Assembly: GCA_947381415.1 (NCBI GenBank)
Contig: CANCVB010000018.1
Span: forward strand, 1 to 53,626
DNA length: 53,626 bases
Direction: 5' to 3'
Origin: Burkholderiales bacterium
GTDB taxonomy: Bacteria; Pseudomonadota; Gammaproteobacteria; Burkholderiales; Burkholderiaceae_C
Positions 25,224 to 35,730 of this stretch are shown piece by piece. The notes beneath the pieces were generated by a model that searched no databases, was not told where the DNA came from, and saw nothing but the letters and a program-made list of their open reading frames with translations. The position numbers and the translations under genes are program-made. Every line of letters begins with the position of its first letter. The first letter of the stretch is position 1.

Positions 25224-27079
25224 TAGATAGATTCTATGGTTTTACCGGCCAATGCTTGACGAATGCCTTCATTCATACGGGTGGCAGCAAAATGTTCAGT
25301 CCCTTTGGCCAAGGCATCTGTCGCTTGTTCAATAGCAGCAGGATCTTCTAAAGTTTTGGATTGGGTTGCATGAATGATCAATGCTTCTATACGCTGCTGT
25401 TCTTCTTGACTGAGTAAATGGCCATCTGCATTCAATGCGGATCGGGTTGCCAAACACACACGGTCCACTTCAAGTCGAGCTTCAGCCAATGCCCTTGCAT
25501 TTTTATCTATTTCTGCTGTGTGGAAGCTGTCTTGCAACATGGTAGAAATTTGCTCGTCGGACAAACCGTAACTGGGCTTGACCTCAATATGTGACTCTAC
25601 GCCACTGTTCATCTCTTTGGCTGAGACAGACAACAGGCCATCGGCATCTACTGTAAACGTGACACGAATACGAGCTGCTCCAGCAGCCATCGCAGGGATA
25701 CCCCTCAATTCAAACCGCGCAAGACTTCGACAGTCAGACACCAAATCACGTTCACCTTGAAGAATATGCAAAGACAAAGCGGTCTGTCCATCTTGGTAGG
25801 TGGTGAAATCTTGGGCCATCGCAGTTGGAATGGTCTGATTTCTAGGAACAATTCTCTCTACCAACCCACCCATGGTTTCTATGCCCAATGAGAGCGGAAT
25901 AACATCCAACAAAAGCATGTTGGCATCCGTGTTATTTCCTACCAATTGATTGGCTTGCAGCGCTGCACCCAGTGCTACCACCTCATCAGGATTCAAATTG
26001 TTCAATGGTTCACGTTGGAACAGATCCGCAATAGCCTTTTGTACAGAGGGCATCCGAGTAGATCCACCGACCATGACAACACCTTGTATGTCTGTAACCC
26101 CGACTTGCGCATCTTTTAATGCCTTGCGAACAGCCGTTAAGGTGCGTTGTGTCAGTGACTTGGTGTGTGCTTCAAAAATTTCTCTTGAAATTTCCAGGCG
26201 AAGAGCGCCGCTCGAGAGCTCTGCAACAATCAGTGACTTTTGATCTGCAGACAAGGCTTCTTTGCACTGGCGAGCTGCTATCAAAACCTGACTTTTATCG
26301 CTGTCGGTGATGGCGTGAAGACCCGTTTGATCAAGCGCAAAGTTTGCCAACACTCGGTCATAGTCATCGCCACCCAAAGCAGAGTCGCCTCCAGTGGATA
26401 AGACTTCGAAAACACCTTTAGTCAATCTCAGTATTGAAATATCGAATGTGCCCCCACCCAAGTCATACACAGCGTAGATACCTTCGCTGGCATTATCAAG
26501 TCCATAGGCCAAGGCCGCTGCAGTGGGCTCATTGATCAATCTCAACACATGGATATTGGCAAGCTTGGCCGCATCTTTGGTTGCCTGTCTTTGCGCATCA
26601 TCAAAATAGGCTGGCACGGTAATCACCGCCCCATGGATATCTTCTAAGAACGTGTCTTCAGCGCGCTGGCGCAGAGCTGCCAAAATCTCAGCACTGACTT
26701 CCACAGGCGACTTATCGCCGACCACTGTCCTGATCGTCAACATGCCTGGGGTATCGATCAATTGGTAAGGCAATTGATTGGCATTCGGTATATCTTTCAG
26801 AGCCCTGCCCATGAATCTTTTAACAGACACAATGGTGTTGGAAGGGTCATCCACCTGACTCTGTAACGCTCTAAGGCCAATCTCCCTTTGATTGCCCACC
26901 AAATACCTGACTGCCGAGGGCAAAATAACCTTGCCATTTGGATCCGGAAGACACTCTGCAATACCGTTTCGTACACTCGCAACCAATGAGTGGGTGGTAC
27001 CTAAGTCAATACCAATACCAATCCTTCTCGCATGTGGATCAGGTGCTTGACCAGGTTCTGAGATTTGCAAAAGTGCCAT
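25223..27079 (-). CDS. hscA: Fe-S assembly chaperone HscA (Hsp70 type)
   Basis: Specialised Hsp70 of 618 residues that helps release clusters from IscU. ATPase domain: [14 protein letters not shown] near residue 22, [43 protein letters not shown]; substrate-binding domain from about residue 390. It recognises the LPPVK motif, which is present in the IscU encoded in this operon. Length matches E. coli HscA (616). Fifteen bases after hscB. Confidence 0.96.
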   Translation of the reverse strand: MALLQISEPGQAPDPHARRIGIGIDLGTTHSLVASVRNGIAECLPDPNGKVILPSAVRYLVGNQREIGLRALQSQVDDPSNTIVSVKRFMGRALKDIPNANQLPYQLIDTPGMLTIRTVVGDKSPVEVSAEILAALRQRAEDTFLEDIHGAVITVPAYFDDAQRQATKDAAKLANIHVLRLINEPTAAALAYGLDNASEGIYAVYDLGGGTFDISILRLTKGVFEVLSTGGDSALGGDDYDRVLANFALDQTGLHAITDSDKSQVLIAARQCKEALSADQKSLIVAELSSGALRLEISREIFEAHTKSLTQRTLTAVRKALKDAQVGVTDIQGVVMVGGSTRMPSVQKAIADLFQREPLNNLNPDEVVALGAALQANQLVGNNTDANMLLLDVIPLSLGIETMGGLVERIVPRNQTIPTAMAQDFTTYQDGQTALSLHILQGERDLVSDCRSLARFELRGIPAMAAGAARIRVTFTVDADGLLSVSAKEMNSGVESHIEVKPSYGLSDEQISTMLQDSFHTAEIDKNARALAEARLEVDRVCLATRSALNADGHLLSQEEQQRIEALIIHATQSKTLEDPAAIEQATDALAKGTEHFAATRMNEGIRQALAGKTIESI

Positions 27080-27094
27080 AGATTGAACCGTTCT

Positions 27095-27646
27095 TTACGC
27101 TTTTTCTAATTGCTCTTGTCGACGATCAACATCTTCTTCGAAGCGCTCCATGAACATCAAGGCTCTGACTTGGCCCGCGGCCATCAACCAATCATGCTCC
27201 ATATCTAGGTAATTTTCACAAAGCGTCAACGAAAGCTCTTTGGCAGCTAAAACTTTTTCTAAAAGTTGGCCAACATCGCCCAAGGTTTGTGCTTCTTCAA
27301 GTTCCTCTCGCCATTGCAATTGCTGTAGGAGGAAATCCGTAGGCATGCGGGTATTTTCTTCAGCCTGAATGGATGCCCCGTTCAGTTCACATAAATAGGC
27401 CGCCCTCTTTAGCGGTGATTTAAGCCTTTGATAGGCTTCGTTGATGCGAACGCTGTACTGCATGGCAACTCTTTGTGATGCAGCATCTTGCATTGAAAAA
27501 TTGTCGGGGTGTGTTGCCCTCTGAAGATTTTTCCAACGCTCATCTAATTGTTGACGGTTGAGCTTGAAGCCAACTGGCAAATCAAACAATTCAAAATCAT
27601 TCGATGACAGCGATAACTGCTGCACGCCCCCATCTCCTGCAATCAT
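27095..27646 (-). CDS. hscB: Fe-S assembly co-chaperone HscB (J protein)
   Basis: J-domain co-chaperone of 183 residues. N-terminal J domain with DFELFDLPVGF, HPDNF (the HPD motif) near residue 48, then the C-terminal helical IscU-binding domain with ELEEAQTLGDVGQLL. It brings IscU to HscA and stimulates the ATPase. About 10 residues longer at the N-terminus than E. coli HscB, so the start could be slightly downstream. The frame lies two bases after iscA. Confidence 0.93.
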   Translation of the reverse strand: MIAGDGGVQQLSLSSNDFELFDLPVGFKLNRQQLDERWKNLQRATHPDNFSMQDAASQRVAMQYSVRINEAYQRLKSPLKRAAYLCELNGASIQAEENTRMPTDFLLQQLQWREELEEAQTLGDVGQLLEKVLAAKELSLTLCENYLDMEHDWLMAAGQVRALMFMERFEEDVDRRQEQLEKA

Positions 27647-27648
27647 CG

Positions 27649-27972
27649 TTAAACCCTGAATGATTCACCACAGCCACAACGGTCACGTTCGTTGGGATTA
27701 TTGAATTTAAAGCCTTCATTCAATCCTTCGCGTACGAAATCCAATTCAGTGCCGTCTAGGTAGGCAAGACTCTTTGGATCTACCAATATCTTCAATCCGT
27801 GGGCTTCAAACACCGTATCTTCTGGGTTGAGATCATCGACGTACTCCAGCTGGTAGGCCAAGCCCGAACACCCTGTTGTCTTAACGCCAAGACGAACACC
27901 TACACCCTTGCCTCTTTTGACAAGGTATCGATTGACATGCCGCGCAGCGGCTTCGGTCATAGATACAGACAT
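27649..27972 (-). CDS. iscA: Fe-S assembly A-type carrier IscA
   Basis: A-type carrier of 107 residues that delivers iron or clusters. Conserved cysteines in [11 protein letters not shown] near residue 35 and DRCGCGESF at 100-105. Start ATG 27972 ([13 protein letters not shown]) is the family start; the open frame continues upstream over iscU but is not used. One base separates the iscU stop from this start region. Confidence 0.95.
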   Translation of the reverse strand: MSVSMTEAAARHVNRYLVKRGKGVGVRLGVKTTGCSGLAYQLEYVDDLNPEDTVFEAHGLKILVDPKSLAYLDGTELDFVREGLNEGFKFNNPNERDRCGCGESFRV

Positions 27973-27973
27973 A

Positions 27974-28360
27974 TCAGTGCGTATTCTTCTTTTTATAGTC
28001 TTCAACTGCCGCCTTGATGGCATCTTCAGCCAAGATTGAGCAATGAATCTTGACTGGGGGCAAGGCCAATTCTTGTGCGATTTCACTGTTTTTGAGTGCT
28101 GCAGCTTGGTCTAATGTTTTCCCTTTGACCCACTCTGTCACCAATGAAGAGGATGCGATGGCTGAACCACATCCGTAGGTTTTGAATCGGGCATCCTCAA
28201 TGACACCGGTCTTTGGGTTGACTTTGATTTGTAATTTCATGACATCCCCACAGGCAGGCGCACCGACCATGCCTGTACCTACGGAATCATCACCCTTGTC
28301 AAACGATCCCACATTTCGTGGATTCTCATAATGGTCAATGACCTTTTCGCTGTATGCCAT
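27974..28360 (-). CDS. iscU: Fe-S cluster scaffold IscU
   Basis: Scaffold protein of 128 residues on which clusters are built with sulfur from IscS. Conserved cysteines in GAPACGDV (with following Asp), YGCGSAI and [10 protein letters not shown]; the HscA recognition motif LPPVK precedes the third cysteine. Start ATG 28360 has GGAG upstream and gives the standard [19 protein letters not shown]-terminus. Between iscS and iscA in the operon. Confidence 0.96.
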   Translation of the reverse strand: MAYSEKVIDHYENPRNVGSFDKGDDSVGTGMVGAPACGDVMKLQIKVNPKTGVIEDARFKTYGCGSAIASSSLVTEWVKGKTLDQAAALKNSEIAQELALPPVKIHCSILAEDAIKAAVEDYKKKNTH

Positions 28361-28382
28361 TTGTTTCTCCGTCAAATATTGA

Positions 28383-29603
28383 TCAATGGGCCGCCCATTG
28401 GATGGTGCTTAAATCAACACCATCTTTGTACATTTCCCACAAAGGACTTAATTCGCGCAATTTACCGACATTGGCACGAATGGTTGCAATCGCGTAGTCA
28501 ATTTCTTCTTCGGTTGAGTAGCGGCCAACGGTCATTCGCAAGCTGCTGTGGGCGAGCTCATCGCTTCTTCCCAACGCGCGCAATACATAACTGGGCTCAA
28601 GACTGGCTGAGGTGCATGCAGAACCTGAAGACACAGCCAAACCTTTGATACCCATGATGAGAGATTCACCCTCTACATAATTGAAACTGATATTCAAATT
28701 GTGCGGCACTCGCTGAGTCAAATGACCGTTCACAAAAACCTGTTCAATATCTTTCAAACCATTTAACAGTCTTTGCTGAAGATGCCGCGCCTTAGCGATG
28801 TCTTGCGCCATCTCAAGCTTAGCAATACGGAAAGCTTCACCCATTCCCACGCATTGATGTGTGGGCAAGGTGCCACTGCGCATGCCTCTTTCATGACCAC
28901 CGCCATGCATTTGGGCTTCAAGCCGCACGCGTGGTTTGCGCCTCACATACAAAGCCCCTATTCCTTTGGGACCGTAAGTTTTGTGTGAGGCAAGGCTCAT
29001 GAGATCGACCGGGAGTTGCGCAAGATCAATATCAACTTTTCCAGTTGACTGAGCCGCATCGACATGAAAAATAATACCCTTTTCACGACAGATATTACCG
29101 ATAGCCGTGATGTCTTGGATAACGCCAATTTCATTGTTGACATGCATCACACTGACTAAGATCGTATCTGGACGAACCGCATCCTGAAATCGATTGAGGT
29201 CAAGTAGGCCATCCTCTTGTACGTCTAAGTAGGTGACCTCAAACCCTTGCCTCTCAAGTTCACGCATGGTGTCAAGCACCGCTTTGTGTTCTGTCTTGAC
29301 AGTGATAAGGTGCTTGCCTTTAGTCTTATAAAAATGTGCCGCACCTTTGATGGCCAAATTGTTTGACTCTGTCGCACCTGAAGTCCAAACAATTTCTCGC
29401 GAATCAGCCCCGATCAAGGCCGCAACATCCGCACGCGCCTTTTCTACAGCTTCCTCCGCTTCCCAACCCCAGGCATGGCTCCGTGAGGCAGGATTGCCGT
29501 AATGCTCACGTAACCAAGGAATCATGGCATCCACAACCCTTTCATCGCAAGGATTGGTGGCGGCATAGTCAAGGTAGATCGGAAAATGAGGTGTCATGTC
29601 CAT
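28383..29603 (-). CDS. iscS: Cysteine desulfurase IscS
   Basis: PLP enzyme of 406 residues that removes sulfur from cysteine for Fe-S and thio-cofactor assembly. PLP lysine in [12 protein letters not shown] near residue 205, catalytic cysteine loop [21 protein letters not shown] near residue 330. Of the candidate starts TTG 29612, ATG 29603 and ATG 29597, ATG 29603 has AAGG at nine bases. It begins five bases after the iscR stop. Confidence 0.96.
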   Translation of the reverse strand: MDMTPHFPIYLDYAATNPCDERVVDAMIPWLREHYGNPASRSHAWGWEAEEAVEKARADVAALIGADSREIVWTSGATESNNLAIKGAAHFYKTKGKHLITVKTEHKAVLDTMRELERQGFEVTYLDVQEDGLLDLNRFQDAVRPDTILVSVMHVNNEIGVIQDITAIGNICREKGIIFHVDAAQSTGKVDIDLAQLPVDLMSLASHKTYGPKGIGALYVRRKPRVRLEAQMHGGGHERGMRSGTLPTHQCVGMGEAFRIAKLEMAQDIAKARHLQQRLLNGLKDIEQVFVNGHLTQRVPHNLNISFNYVEGESLIMGIKGLAVSSGSACTSASLEPSYVLRALGRSDELAHSSLRMTVGRYSTEEEIDYAIATIRANVGKLRELSPLWEMYKDGVDLSTIQWAAH

Positions 29604-29608
29604 GAAAG

Positions 29609-30145
29609 TCAACCTTTGGCGAAAGCATTGCCCAATGCAAAAACCGAATTAGGGGCATTGACACGAATAGGCTTGACGACAGGTGCTGTTGAAATTGCGC
29701 GTCTAGAAATTTGCTTTTCCTCAACTTGCAAGCCTTTGGCGAGTTGTTCATCGACCAATTTTTGCAAATTCACAGAATTTAAGAAGTCAATCATGCGCTG
29801 ATTGAGAGAGGTCCATAGCTCGTGGGTCATGCAGCGACCAGATTCACCCAGACAGTTTTCTTTGCCCGCACAATGTGTGGCATCGATGGGCTCATCCACA
29901 GAAAGAATGATGTCAGCCACCGATATATCAACCGCTTTGCGACCCAGCGTGTAACCACCGCCAGGCCCGCGGGTGGACTCGACCAACTGGTGTCGACGCA
30001 ATTTGCCAAACAATTGTTCAAGGTAAGACAATGAAATTTGCTGACGCTGGCTGATGGCGGCCAAAGTCACAGGCCCATTGTTTTGGCGCAAAGCCAAATC
30101 AATCATGGCGGTTACAGCAAAACGTCCTTTGGTGGTTAAACGCAT
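29609..30145 (-). CDS. iscR: Fe-S cluster regulator IscR
   Basis: Rrf2-family transcription factor of 178 residues with an N-terminal winged helix ([19 protein letters not shown]) and the [2Fe-2S]-binding pattern [14 protein letters not shown] near residues 92-105 followed by histidine. In its cluster form it represses the isc operon. It heads iscR-S-U-A-hscB-hscA-fdx, and an IscR-type operator lies 23 bases upstream of the start. Ribosome site GAGGAG is present. Confidence 0.96.
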   Translation of the reverse strand: MRLTTKGRFAVTAMIDLALRQNNGPVTLAAISQRQQISLSYLEQLFGKLRRHQLVESTRGPGGGYTLGRKAVDISVADIILSVDEPIDATHCAGKENCLGESGRCMTHELWTSLNQRMIDFLNSVNLQKLVDEQLAKGLQVEEKQISRRAISTAPVVKPIRVNAPNSVFALGNAFAKG

Positions 30146-30167
30146 ATAAAACTCCTCGTAAGGCTTT

Positions 30168-30191
30168 CTCGACTGGTTTAGTCAACTATAG
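30168..30191 (-). promoter_or_regulatory. IscR type 1 operator and iscR promoter
   Basis: On the minus strand the region reads CTATAG then TTGACTAAACCAGTC then GAG, close to the type 1 IscR consensus (ATA-SY-TGACTA-N-N-N-AGTC-RR). TGCTATAGT at its left end is an extended -10, and TTGACT inside could be a -35. Either way the operator overlaps the promoter, as in autorepressed isc operons. Located 23 to 46 bases before the iscR ATG. Confidence 0.75.
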
Positions 30192-30226
30192 CACAAAACC
30201 AAACAAAACAGTCGGGTACTAGACCG

Positions 30227-32317
30227 TCAGAGCTGATCCTTGGGCGCCGCACCAAAAGTGAGCGTTCTTAAGCGGTTTAGCTGGTCTCGAATGCCCGCAG
30301 CGGCCTCGAATTCCAAGTTTCGAGCAAATTCCAGCATTTGTTTTTCCAAGCGCTTGATTTCTTTCGCGACGTCTCGTTCACTTAAGTCCTCGATTCTTGC
30401 CTGCTCGAGTTCTAAACGCAAAGATTCTTTGTCTGATTTCTCGCTGTACACACCGTCAATCAGATCACGTATGCGTTTAACCACCCCGCGAGGAGTGATC
30501 CCGTTGGCCAGATTGAATGCCACTTGTTTGGATCGGCGTCGCTCTGTTTCGCCAATGGCCCTTGTCATGGAGTCTGTCATTTTGTCTGCATACAAAATGG
30601 CGCGCCCTTCCAAATTACGAGCTGCACGTCCAATCGTTTGAATCAAACTTCGCTCGGAGCGAAGAAACCCCTCCTTGTCAGCATCAAGAATAGCCACCAA
30701 GGAGACTTCGGGTAAATCCAACCCTTCGCGCAGCAAGTTGATGCCAACCAACACATCAAATGCACCCAGCCTGAGGTCGCGCAGGATCTCTACACGTTCT
30801 ACCGTGTCAATATCACTGTGCAAATAACGTACTTTGACGCCATTGTCACTGAGGTAATCCGTTAGCTGCTCAGCCATACGCTTGGTCAGCGTGGTGATCA
30901 AAATACGTTCGTTCTTGACAACTCTGATACGAATTTCTTGAAGTACATCATCGACTTGGCTTGCTGCGGGACGAACCTCAACCATGGGGTCTACCAAGCC
31001 TGTTGGCCGAACCACCTGCTCGACAATTTGTCCGGAGCGCGCAGTTTCGTAATTGGATGGCGTTGCAGAGACGAATACCAGTTGTCGCATTCGTTGTTCA
31101 AATTCTTCTAACTTCAAAGGCCGGTTGTCCAATGCGCTGGGCAATCGAAACCCATACTCAACCAAAGTGGTTTTTCGCGCTTTATCACCGTTGTACATGC
31201 CTGAAAATTGCCCCATCAACACATGACTCTCATCAAAAAACATGAGCGCATCTTTGGGCAAGTAGTCCGTCAGCGTGCTGGGTGGCTGGCCAGGCGCCAC
31301 ACCTGACAAGTGCCTGGAGTAGTTTTCAATACCTTTGCAATGCCCCACTTCACTCAACATCTCCAAATCAAAACGGGTGCGTTGCTCCAAACGCTGTGCC
31401 TCAACCAATTTACCCATGCCAACCAGTTCTTTGAGCCTTTGCTCCAGCTCCAATTTGATGGTCTCGACAGCCGCCAGTACCTTGTCCCTGGGCGTGACGT
31501 AATGGCTTGAAGGGTAGACCGTGAAGCGCGGTATTTTTTGTCGAACGCGCCCGGTGAGCGGGTCCAGCAGTTGAAGACTCTCAATTTCGTCGTCAAACAA
31601 TTCAATTCGAATGGCGAGTTCACTGTGCTCAGCAGGAAAAATATCGATGATGTCACCCCGGACTCGAAACCTTCCTCGGGCAAAGTCCATGTCGTTTCGT
31701 TCATATTGCATACGTACCAACTGGGCAATGATATCTCGCTGGCCAGGCTTGTCACCTGCTCTCAATGTCATGACCATTCGGTGATAACTCTCTGGTTCAC
31801 CAATGCCATAAATGGCAGACACTGTGGCCACAATGATGACATCTCTGCGTTCTAGCAAACTTTTGGTGCAGGACAGACGCATTTGTTCAATATGCTCATT
31901 GATGGCACTGTCTTTTTCGATGAACAGATCTCTTTGAGGCACATAGGCTTCTGGTTGATAGTAATCGTAATAACTGACGAAATACTCCACCGCATTTTTG
32001 GGGAAAAACTCTCGAAATTCGCTGTACAGCTGAGCGGCAAGTGTTTTGTTGGGTGCGTAAATGATTGCTGGTCGGCCCATTTGCGCAATCACATTTGCCA
32101 TGGTGAAGGTTTTTCCGGACCCGGTTACACCTAACAGGGTTTGAAACATCTCACCATCCTGGATGCCTTCTACCAATTGGGCGATGGCTTGTGGCTGATC
32201 ACCTGCTGGCTGGTAGGGTTGGAATAACTCAAAAGGCGACCCTGGAAAGGTCAACCATGTGCCCTCTTTATGGTTGGCGTCAGTCGCTGGTTCAATCAAA
32301 TCAGAATGCGAAGACAT
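30227..32317 (-). CDS. uvrB: Excinuclease ABC subunit B
   Basis: Helicase-like nucleotide excision repair protein, 696 residues. Walker [14 protein letters not shown] near residue 55, beta-hairpin region [21 protein letters not shown], helicase motifs [11 protein letters not shown] and SATPSNYE, motif [11 protein letters not shown], and C-terminal UVR domain with [21 protein letters not shown]. Start ATG 32317 ([10 protein letters not shown]) is chosen; a ten-codon longer frame has no better site. Divergent from the aminotransferase with 117 bases between starts. Confidence 0.96.
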   Translation of the reverse strand: MSSHSDLIEPATDANHKEGTWLTFPGSPFELFQPYQPAGDQPQAIAQLVEGIQDGEMFQTLLGVTGSGKTFTMANVIAQMGRPAIIYAPNKTLAAQLYSEFREFFPKNAVEYFVSYYDYYQPEAYVPQRDLFIEKDSAINEHIEQMRLSCTKSLLERRDVIIVATVSAIYGIGEPESYHRMVMTLRAGDKPGQRDIIAQLVRMQYERNDMDFARGRFRVRGDIIDIFPAEHSELAIRIELFDDEIESLQLLDPLTGRVRQKIPRFTVYPSSHYVTPRDKVLAAVETIKLELEQRLKELVGMGKLVEAQRLEQRTRFDLEMLSEVGHCKGIENYSRHLSGVAPGQPPSTLTDYLPKDALMFFDESHVLMGQFSGMYNGDKARKTTLVEYGFRLPSALDNRPLKLEEFEQRMRQLVFVSATPSNYETARSGQIVEQVVRPTGLVDPMVEVRPAASQVDDVLQEIRIRVVKNERILITTLTKRMAEQLTDYLSDNGVKVRYLHSDIDTVERVEILRDLRLGAFDVLVGINLLREGLDLPEVSLVAILDADKEGFLRSERSLIQTIGRAARNLEGRAILYADKMTDSMTRAIGETERRRSKQVAFNLANGITPRGVVKRIRDLIDGVYSEKSDKESLRLELEQARIEDLSERDVAKEIKRLEKQMLEFARNLEFEAAAGIRDQLNRLRTLTFGAAPKDQL

Positions 32318-32352
32318 GCTCAATCTACCCCAGTAAGGCTCATACAAGCCGC

Positions 32353-32358
32353 TAAAAT
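32353..32358 (+). promoter_or_regulatory. Candidate -10 for the aminotransferase leader
   Basis: TAAAAT with the same GCTAAAAT context as the element before efp. The predicted start site, about 32365, falls just at the 5' foot of the terminator-like hairpin. No good -35 is visible. Confidence 0.35.
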
Positions 32359-32365
32359 GACAATG

Positions 32366-32400
32366 AACCGCGTAGCCTACCGCAGACTGCGCGGTTTTTT
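32366..32400 (+). terminator. Terminator-like hairpin in the aminotransferase leader
   Basis: AACCGCGTAG (32366-32375), 11-base loop, CTGCGCGGTT (32387-32396), giving ten pairs with one G-U, then TTTT so that six T in a row end at 32400. It is a strong intrinsic terminator on the plus strand only, and no plus-strand gene lies upstream for it to end. It sits 35 bases before the start codon of the aminotransferase, so it would cut that gene's own leader: attenuator or small RNA. Confidence 0.65.
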
Positions 32401-32434
32401 GACGAACTCTCTACTTAAATCGCAAGGATCGATG

Positions 32435-33637
32435 ATGTCACTGTTTTCCGCTGTTGAAATGGCCCCCCGTGACCCAATTTTGGGTTTGAATGAACAGTTT
32501 GCAGCTGACAAATCTCCCCATAAAGTCAATTTAGGCGTAGGTGTTTATTTCAACGAGGATGGAAAACTTCCCTTACTCGATTGCGTTCTTCAAGCTGAAA
32601 AAACACTCATGGCCAAACCTGTTGCCAGAGGTTACTTACCTATTGATGGAATTGCCGCCTACGATACCGCTGTCAAAGCCTTGGTTTTTGGGTCTGATTC
32701 AGACGCGGTCAAATCAGGTCGAGTCGCCACTGTTCAAGCCATAGGTGGCACAGGTGGTCTAAAAATCGGCGCAGACTTTCTTCACAAACTCAATCCTTCT
32801 GCGCAAGTACTGATCAGTGACCCCAGTTGGGAAAATCACCGAGCCTTGTTTTCATCTGCTGGGTTCGCCGTCGGAACCTATGCTTACTACGATGCAGACA
32901 AGCGTGGGGTGAACTTTGATGCGCTTCTTGCCAGCCTCCAATCTGCAGCTCGCGGTACTGTGGTGGTTCTTCACGCATGCTGTCATAACCCCACTGGATA
33001 CGATCTCACGCCTGAACAATGGGACTCGGTGGTAGCTGTTCTCAAAGACAAACAACTGACACCTTTCCTTGACATGGCTTACCAAGGTTTTGGTAATGGC
33101 ATTGCTGAAGATGGCGCCGTGATTCAAAAATTTGTTTCTGCTGAAATGGATTTTCTTGTGTCAACTTCTTTCTCCAAGAGTTTTAGTCTTTATGGTGAGC
33201 GTGTGGGGGCTCTGTCGGTCTATTGCCATGACTCTGAGGAGGCAGGACGGGTGCTTTCCCAACTCAAAATTGTCATTCGAACCAACTATTCCAACCCTCC
33301 TACCCATGGTGGTGCGGTGGTAGCTGCTGTACTTAACAATCCCGAATTGCGCGCCTTATGGGAAAAAGAGCTTGAAGGCATGCGAGTACGCATTAAATCG
33401 ATGCGAAAAAATTTGGTCGCAGGACTTAAAGATGCCGGTATCACGCAGGACATGAGCTTTATCACCCAACAAATCGGGATGTTCAGCTATTCAGGACTGA
33501 ACAAAGCGCAAATGGCTCGATTGCGCTCTGAGTTTGGTGTGTATGGAACGGATACTGGCAGGATGTGTGTCGCAGCATTGAATAACCAAAATCTTCCCTA
33601 CGTGTGTCAAGCCATTGCCACCGTTCTGAAAAGCTGA
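32435..33637 (+). CDS. Aspartate/aromatic amino acid aminotransferase
   Basis: Class I aminotransferase of about 400 residues of the AspC/TyrB group. APRDPILGLNEQF at the N-terminus, NLGVGVYFNEDGK, HACCHNPTGYDLT, and PLP lysine in SFSKSFSLYGERVGALS near residue 248; closing GRMCVAALN. Start ATG 32435 has AAGGA at eight bases; ATG 32432 is possible. The frame stays open through the leader hairpin to 32270 but with no site for translation there. Last base overlaps the HAD gene start. TyrB-type is likely in this phylum, but aspartate use is not excluded. Confidence 0.9.
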   Translation: MSLFSAVEMAPRDPILGLNEQFAADKSPHKVNLGVGVYFNEDGKLPLLDCVLQAEKTLMAKPVARGYLPIDGIAAYDTAVKALVFGSDSDAVKSGRVATVQAIGGTGGLKIGADFLHKLNPSAQVLISDPSWENHRALFSSAGFAVGTYAYYDADKRGVNFDALLASLQSAARGTVVVLHACCHNPTGYDLTPEQWDSVVAVLKDKQLTPFLDMAYQGFGNGIAEDGAVIQKFVSAEMDFLVSTSFSKSFSLYGERVGALSVYCHDSEEAGRVLSQLKIVIRTNYSNPPTHGGAVVAAVLNNPELRALWEKELEGMRVRIKSMRKNLVAGLKDAGITQDMSFITQQIGMFSYSGLNKAQMARLRSEFGVYGTDTGRMCVAALNNQNLPYVCQAIATVLKS

Positions 33638-34332
33638 TGAAAGCACTTATTTTTGATGTCTTTGGCACGCTGGTGGACTGGCGCGAATCCATCGCCAGCC
33701 AAGCTCACGCGCTGTTAAGTCCACAGGGCTTCACAACCGACTGGCATGCATTTGCAGATGCATGGCGTAATGAATACCAGCCTGCCATGGAAAGAATAAG
33801 AAGCGGCCAACGGACATTTTGCAAGCTGGATGTTTTGCACCGCGACAACTTGGATATTGTTCTTGCCCATTTAGGTTGGACATCGGTAGATGAAGCCACC
33901 CGTGCCAAACTGACCTTGGCTTGGCACACGCTTGATGCTTGGGACGATGTCAATCAAGCGCTTTCGAGATTACGGAAAAAATACCTGCTGGCTCCATGCT
34001 CCAATGGACACATTGCTTTGATGGTTCAGCTTGCACGCCATAACAACTGGCATTGGGATGCGATTACAGGTGCGGAAATTGCCCATGACTACAAACCCCA
34101 AGCCGTGGTTTATCAAGCCTCTGCTGAGGCATTAGGTTGTCGTTGGGATGAAGTCATTATGGTTGCAGCACACTCCAGCGACCTTGAAGCAGCCAAACAA
34201 GCCGGTCTGAAAACGGCGTTCATTGCGCGTCCCAATGAACACGGATTGAACCTAGGAGAATCAAAAGCAACAACCTCTGTTGATTTTGAAGCTCAAAACC
34301 TCCAACACCTTGCTGATGTATTGGAATGCTAA
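33637..34332 (+). CDS. HAD-superfamily haloacid dehalogenase type II
   Basis: HAD hydrolase of 231 residues. Motif I ALIFDVFGTLVDW with the nucleophile aspartate at residue 8, the catalytic arginine region RNEYQ, motif II CSNGH, motif III lysine in HDYKPQAVVYQ, and motif IV MVAAHSSDLEAAKQAG. The pattern DVFGTLVDW and the CSNG motif are those of L-2-haloacid dehalogenases, although many such proteins act on other phosphorylated or halogenated acids. One-base overlap with the aminotransferase stop implies one transcript. Confidence 0.87.
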   Translation: MKALIFDVFGTLVDWRESIASQAHALLSPQGFTTDWHAFADAWRNEYQPAMERIRSGQRTFCKLDVLHRDNLDIVLAHLGWTSVDEATRAKLTLAWHTLDAWDDVNQALSRLRKKYLLAPCSNGHIALMVQLARHNNWHWDAITGAEIAHDYKPQAVVYQASAEALGCRWDEVIMVAAHSSDLEAAKQAGLKTAFIARPNEHGLNLGESKATTSVDFEAQNLQHLADVLEC

Positions 34333-34383
34333 GCAACTGCTGTTATATTGCACTGCAACATACTCTGGAAAGACAGGCCTTAC

Positions 34384-35730
34384 ATGCTTTACCAACTTTA
34401 TGAAGCCCAACGGTCATTGATGGAGCCATTTGCTGACTTTGCATTGACCTCCTCCAAAATGCTGGGCAATCAAGTCTCCCCTCTTGCACAAAACCCGTTG
34501 GTCCAGCGCATGTCTGCCGCCTATGATCTCGTGTATCGACTTGGTAAAGACTATGTCAAACCTGAATTTGGCATTTCTTCTATTGATATCAATGGATCAG
34601 AAGTTGCCATCAGGGAAGTGGTAGAGGTCAATACTGCATTTTGTGAATTAAGACACTTCAAGACTTTTTGTGACAACGCCAGCACACTCGAAACCTTAGA
34701 AAAACTGCCTGCTGTATTGATTGTGGCGCCTCTGTCAGGACATTATGCGACGCTGCTGCGCGACACGGTTAAAACCATGTTGCAGGGGCATAAGGTCTAC
34801 ATCACCGATTGGAAAAATGCCAGGTTGGTGCCCTTGTCCGAGGGCGAGTTCCATCTTGATGACTACATCAATTACGTACAAAAATTTATTCGTCACATCC
34901 AAAACATACATGGATATTGCCATGTCATGAGTGTTTGCCAGCCCACGGTACCTGTATTGGCTGCGGTGTCCTTGATGGCGAGCAGAGGAGAACCCCTCCC
35001 CTTAAGCATGACCATGATGGGTGGGCCCATAGATGCCACCAAATCTCCCACTGCAGTGAATAACTTGGCAATGAACAAAAGCTTTCACTGGTTTGAAAAC
35101 AATGTCATCTATAGGGTACCTGCCAATTTTCCAGGAGCTGGACGACGAGTCTACCCAGGGTTTTTACAGCACACAGGCTTTGTCGCAATGAATCCTGATC
35201 GACATTTGAAAAGCCATTACGATTACTTTAAAGACCTTATCAAAGGTGATAACTCCAGTGCAGATTCGCATCGTCAGTTCTATGATGAATACAACGCAGT
35301 TCTTGACATGGATGCAGACTACTATTTAGAGACCATTGCCACAGTTTTTCAAGACTTTAAATTGGTAAAGGGAACATGGGATGTGATCTCTGAAGACGGC
35401 CACACTGAAAGGGTTAGACCTGAGGACATCACACACTGCGGATTGCTGACAGTCGAAGGCGAGCTCGATGACATTTCTGGCTCAGGTCAAACCAAGGCGG
35501 CTCTGACACTTTGTGCAGGAATTCCTAAACAAGATAAATCGCATTACGAAGTCAAAGGTGCGGGGCATTACGGTATTTTCAGTGGCAGGCGCTGGCGAGA
35601 GATGGTTTACCCTGAAGTGAGAGATTTCATTTTGGCGCATCAAAAAAAGGTCAAGCCTAAGCGAACACCCGCTGCCGCCAAAACCACTCAAACCAAACGT
35701 AAAACAGCAACTGCTTCATCAGCAAGGTGA
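34384..35730 (+). CDS. phaZ: Intracellular polyhydroxybutyrate depolymerase PhaZ
   Basis: Intracellular PHB depolymerase of 448 residues, which mobilises the carbon-storage polymer. MLYQLYEAQRSLMEPF N-terminus, and the cysteine nucleophile in MSVCQPTVPVLAA near residue 183, the Cys-type active site of Ralstonia PhaZ1. A basic lysine/alanine-rich C-terminal tail (KPKRTPAAAKTTQTKRKTAT) is extra and may bind granules or DNA. Start ATG 34384 chosen over the frame start 34348. Stop overlaps the RnfB start by four bases. Confidence 0.92.
   Translation: MLYQLYEAQRSLMEPFADFALTSSKMLGNQVSPLAQNPLVQRMSAAYDLVYRLGKDYVKPEFGISSIDINGSEVAIREVVEVNTAFCELRHFKTFCDNASTLETLEKLPAVLIVAPLSGHYATLLRDTVKTMLQGHKVYITDWKNARLVPLSEGEFHLDDYINYVQKFIRHIQNIHGYCHVMSVCQPTVPVLAAVSLMASRGEPLPLSMTMMGGPIDATKSPTAVNNLAMNKSFHWFENNVIYRVPANFPGAGRRVYPGFLQHTGFVAMNPDRHLKSHYDYFKDLIKGDNSSADSHRQFYDEYNAVLDMDADYYLETIATVFQDFKLVKGTWDVISEDGHTERVRPEDITHCGLLTVEGELDDISGSGQTKAALTLCAGIPKQDKSHYEVKGAGHYGIFSGRRWREMVYPEVRDFILAHQKKVKPKRTPAAAKTTQTKRKTATASSAR

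Noticed and set aside
32363..32434. Leader peptide with Tyr and Phe codons controlling the aminotransferase by classical attenuation
   Set aside because: The frame from ATG 32363 has no ribosome site and no stop before the gene; it merely stays open into it.
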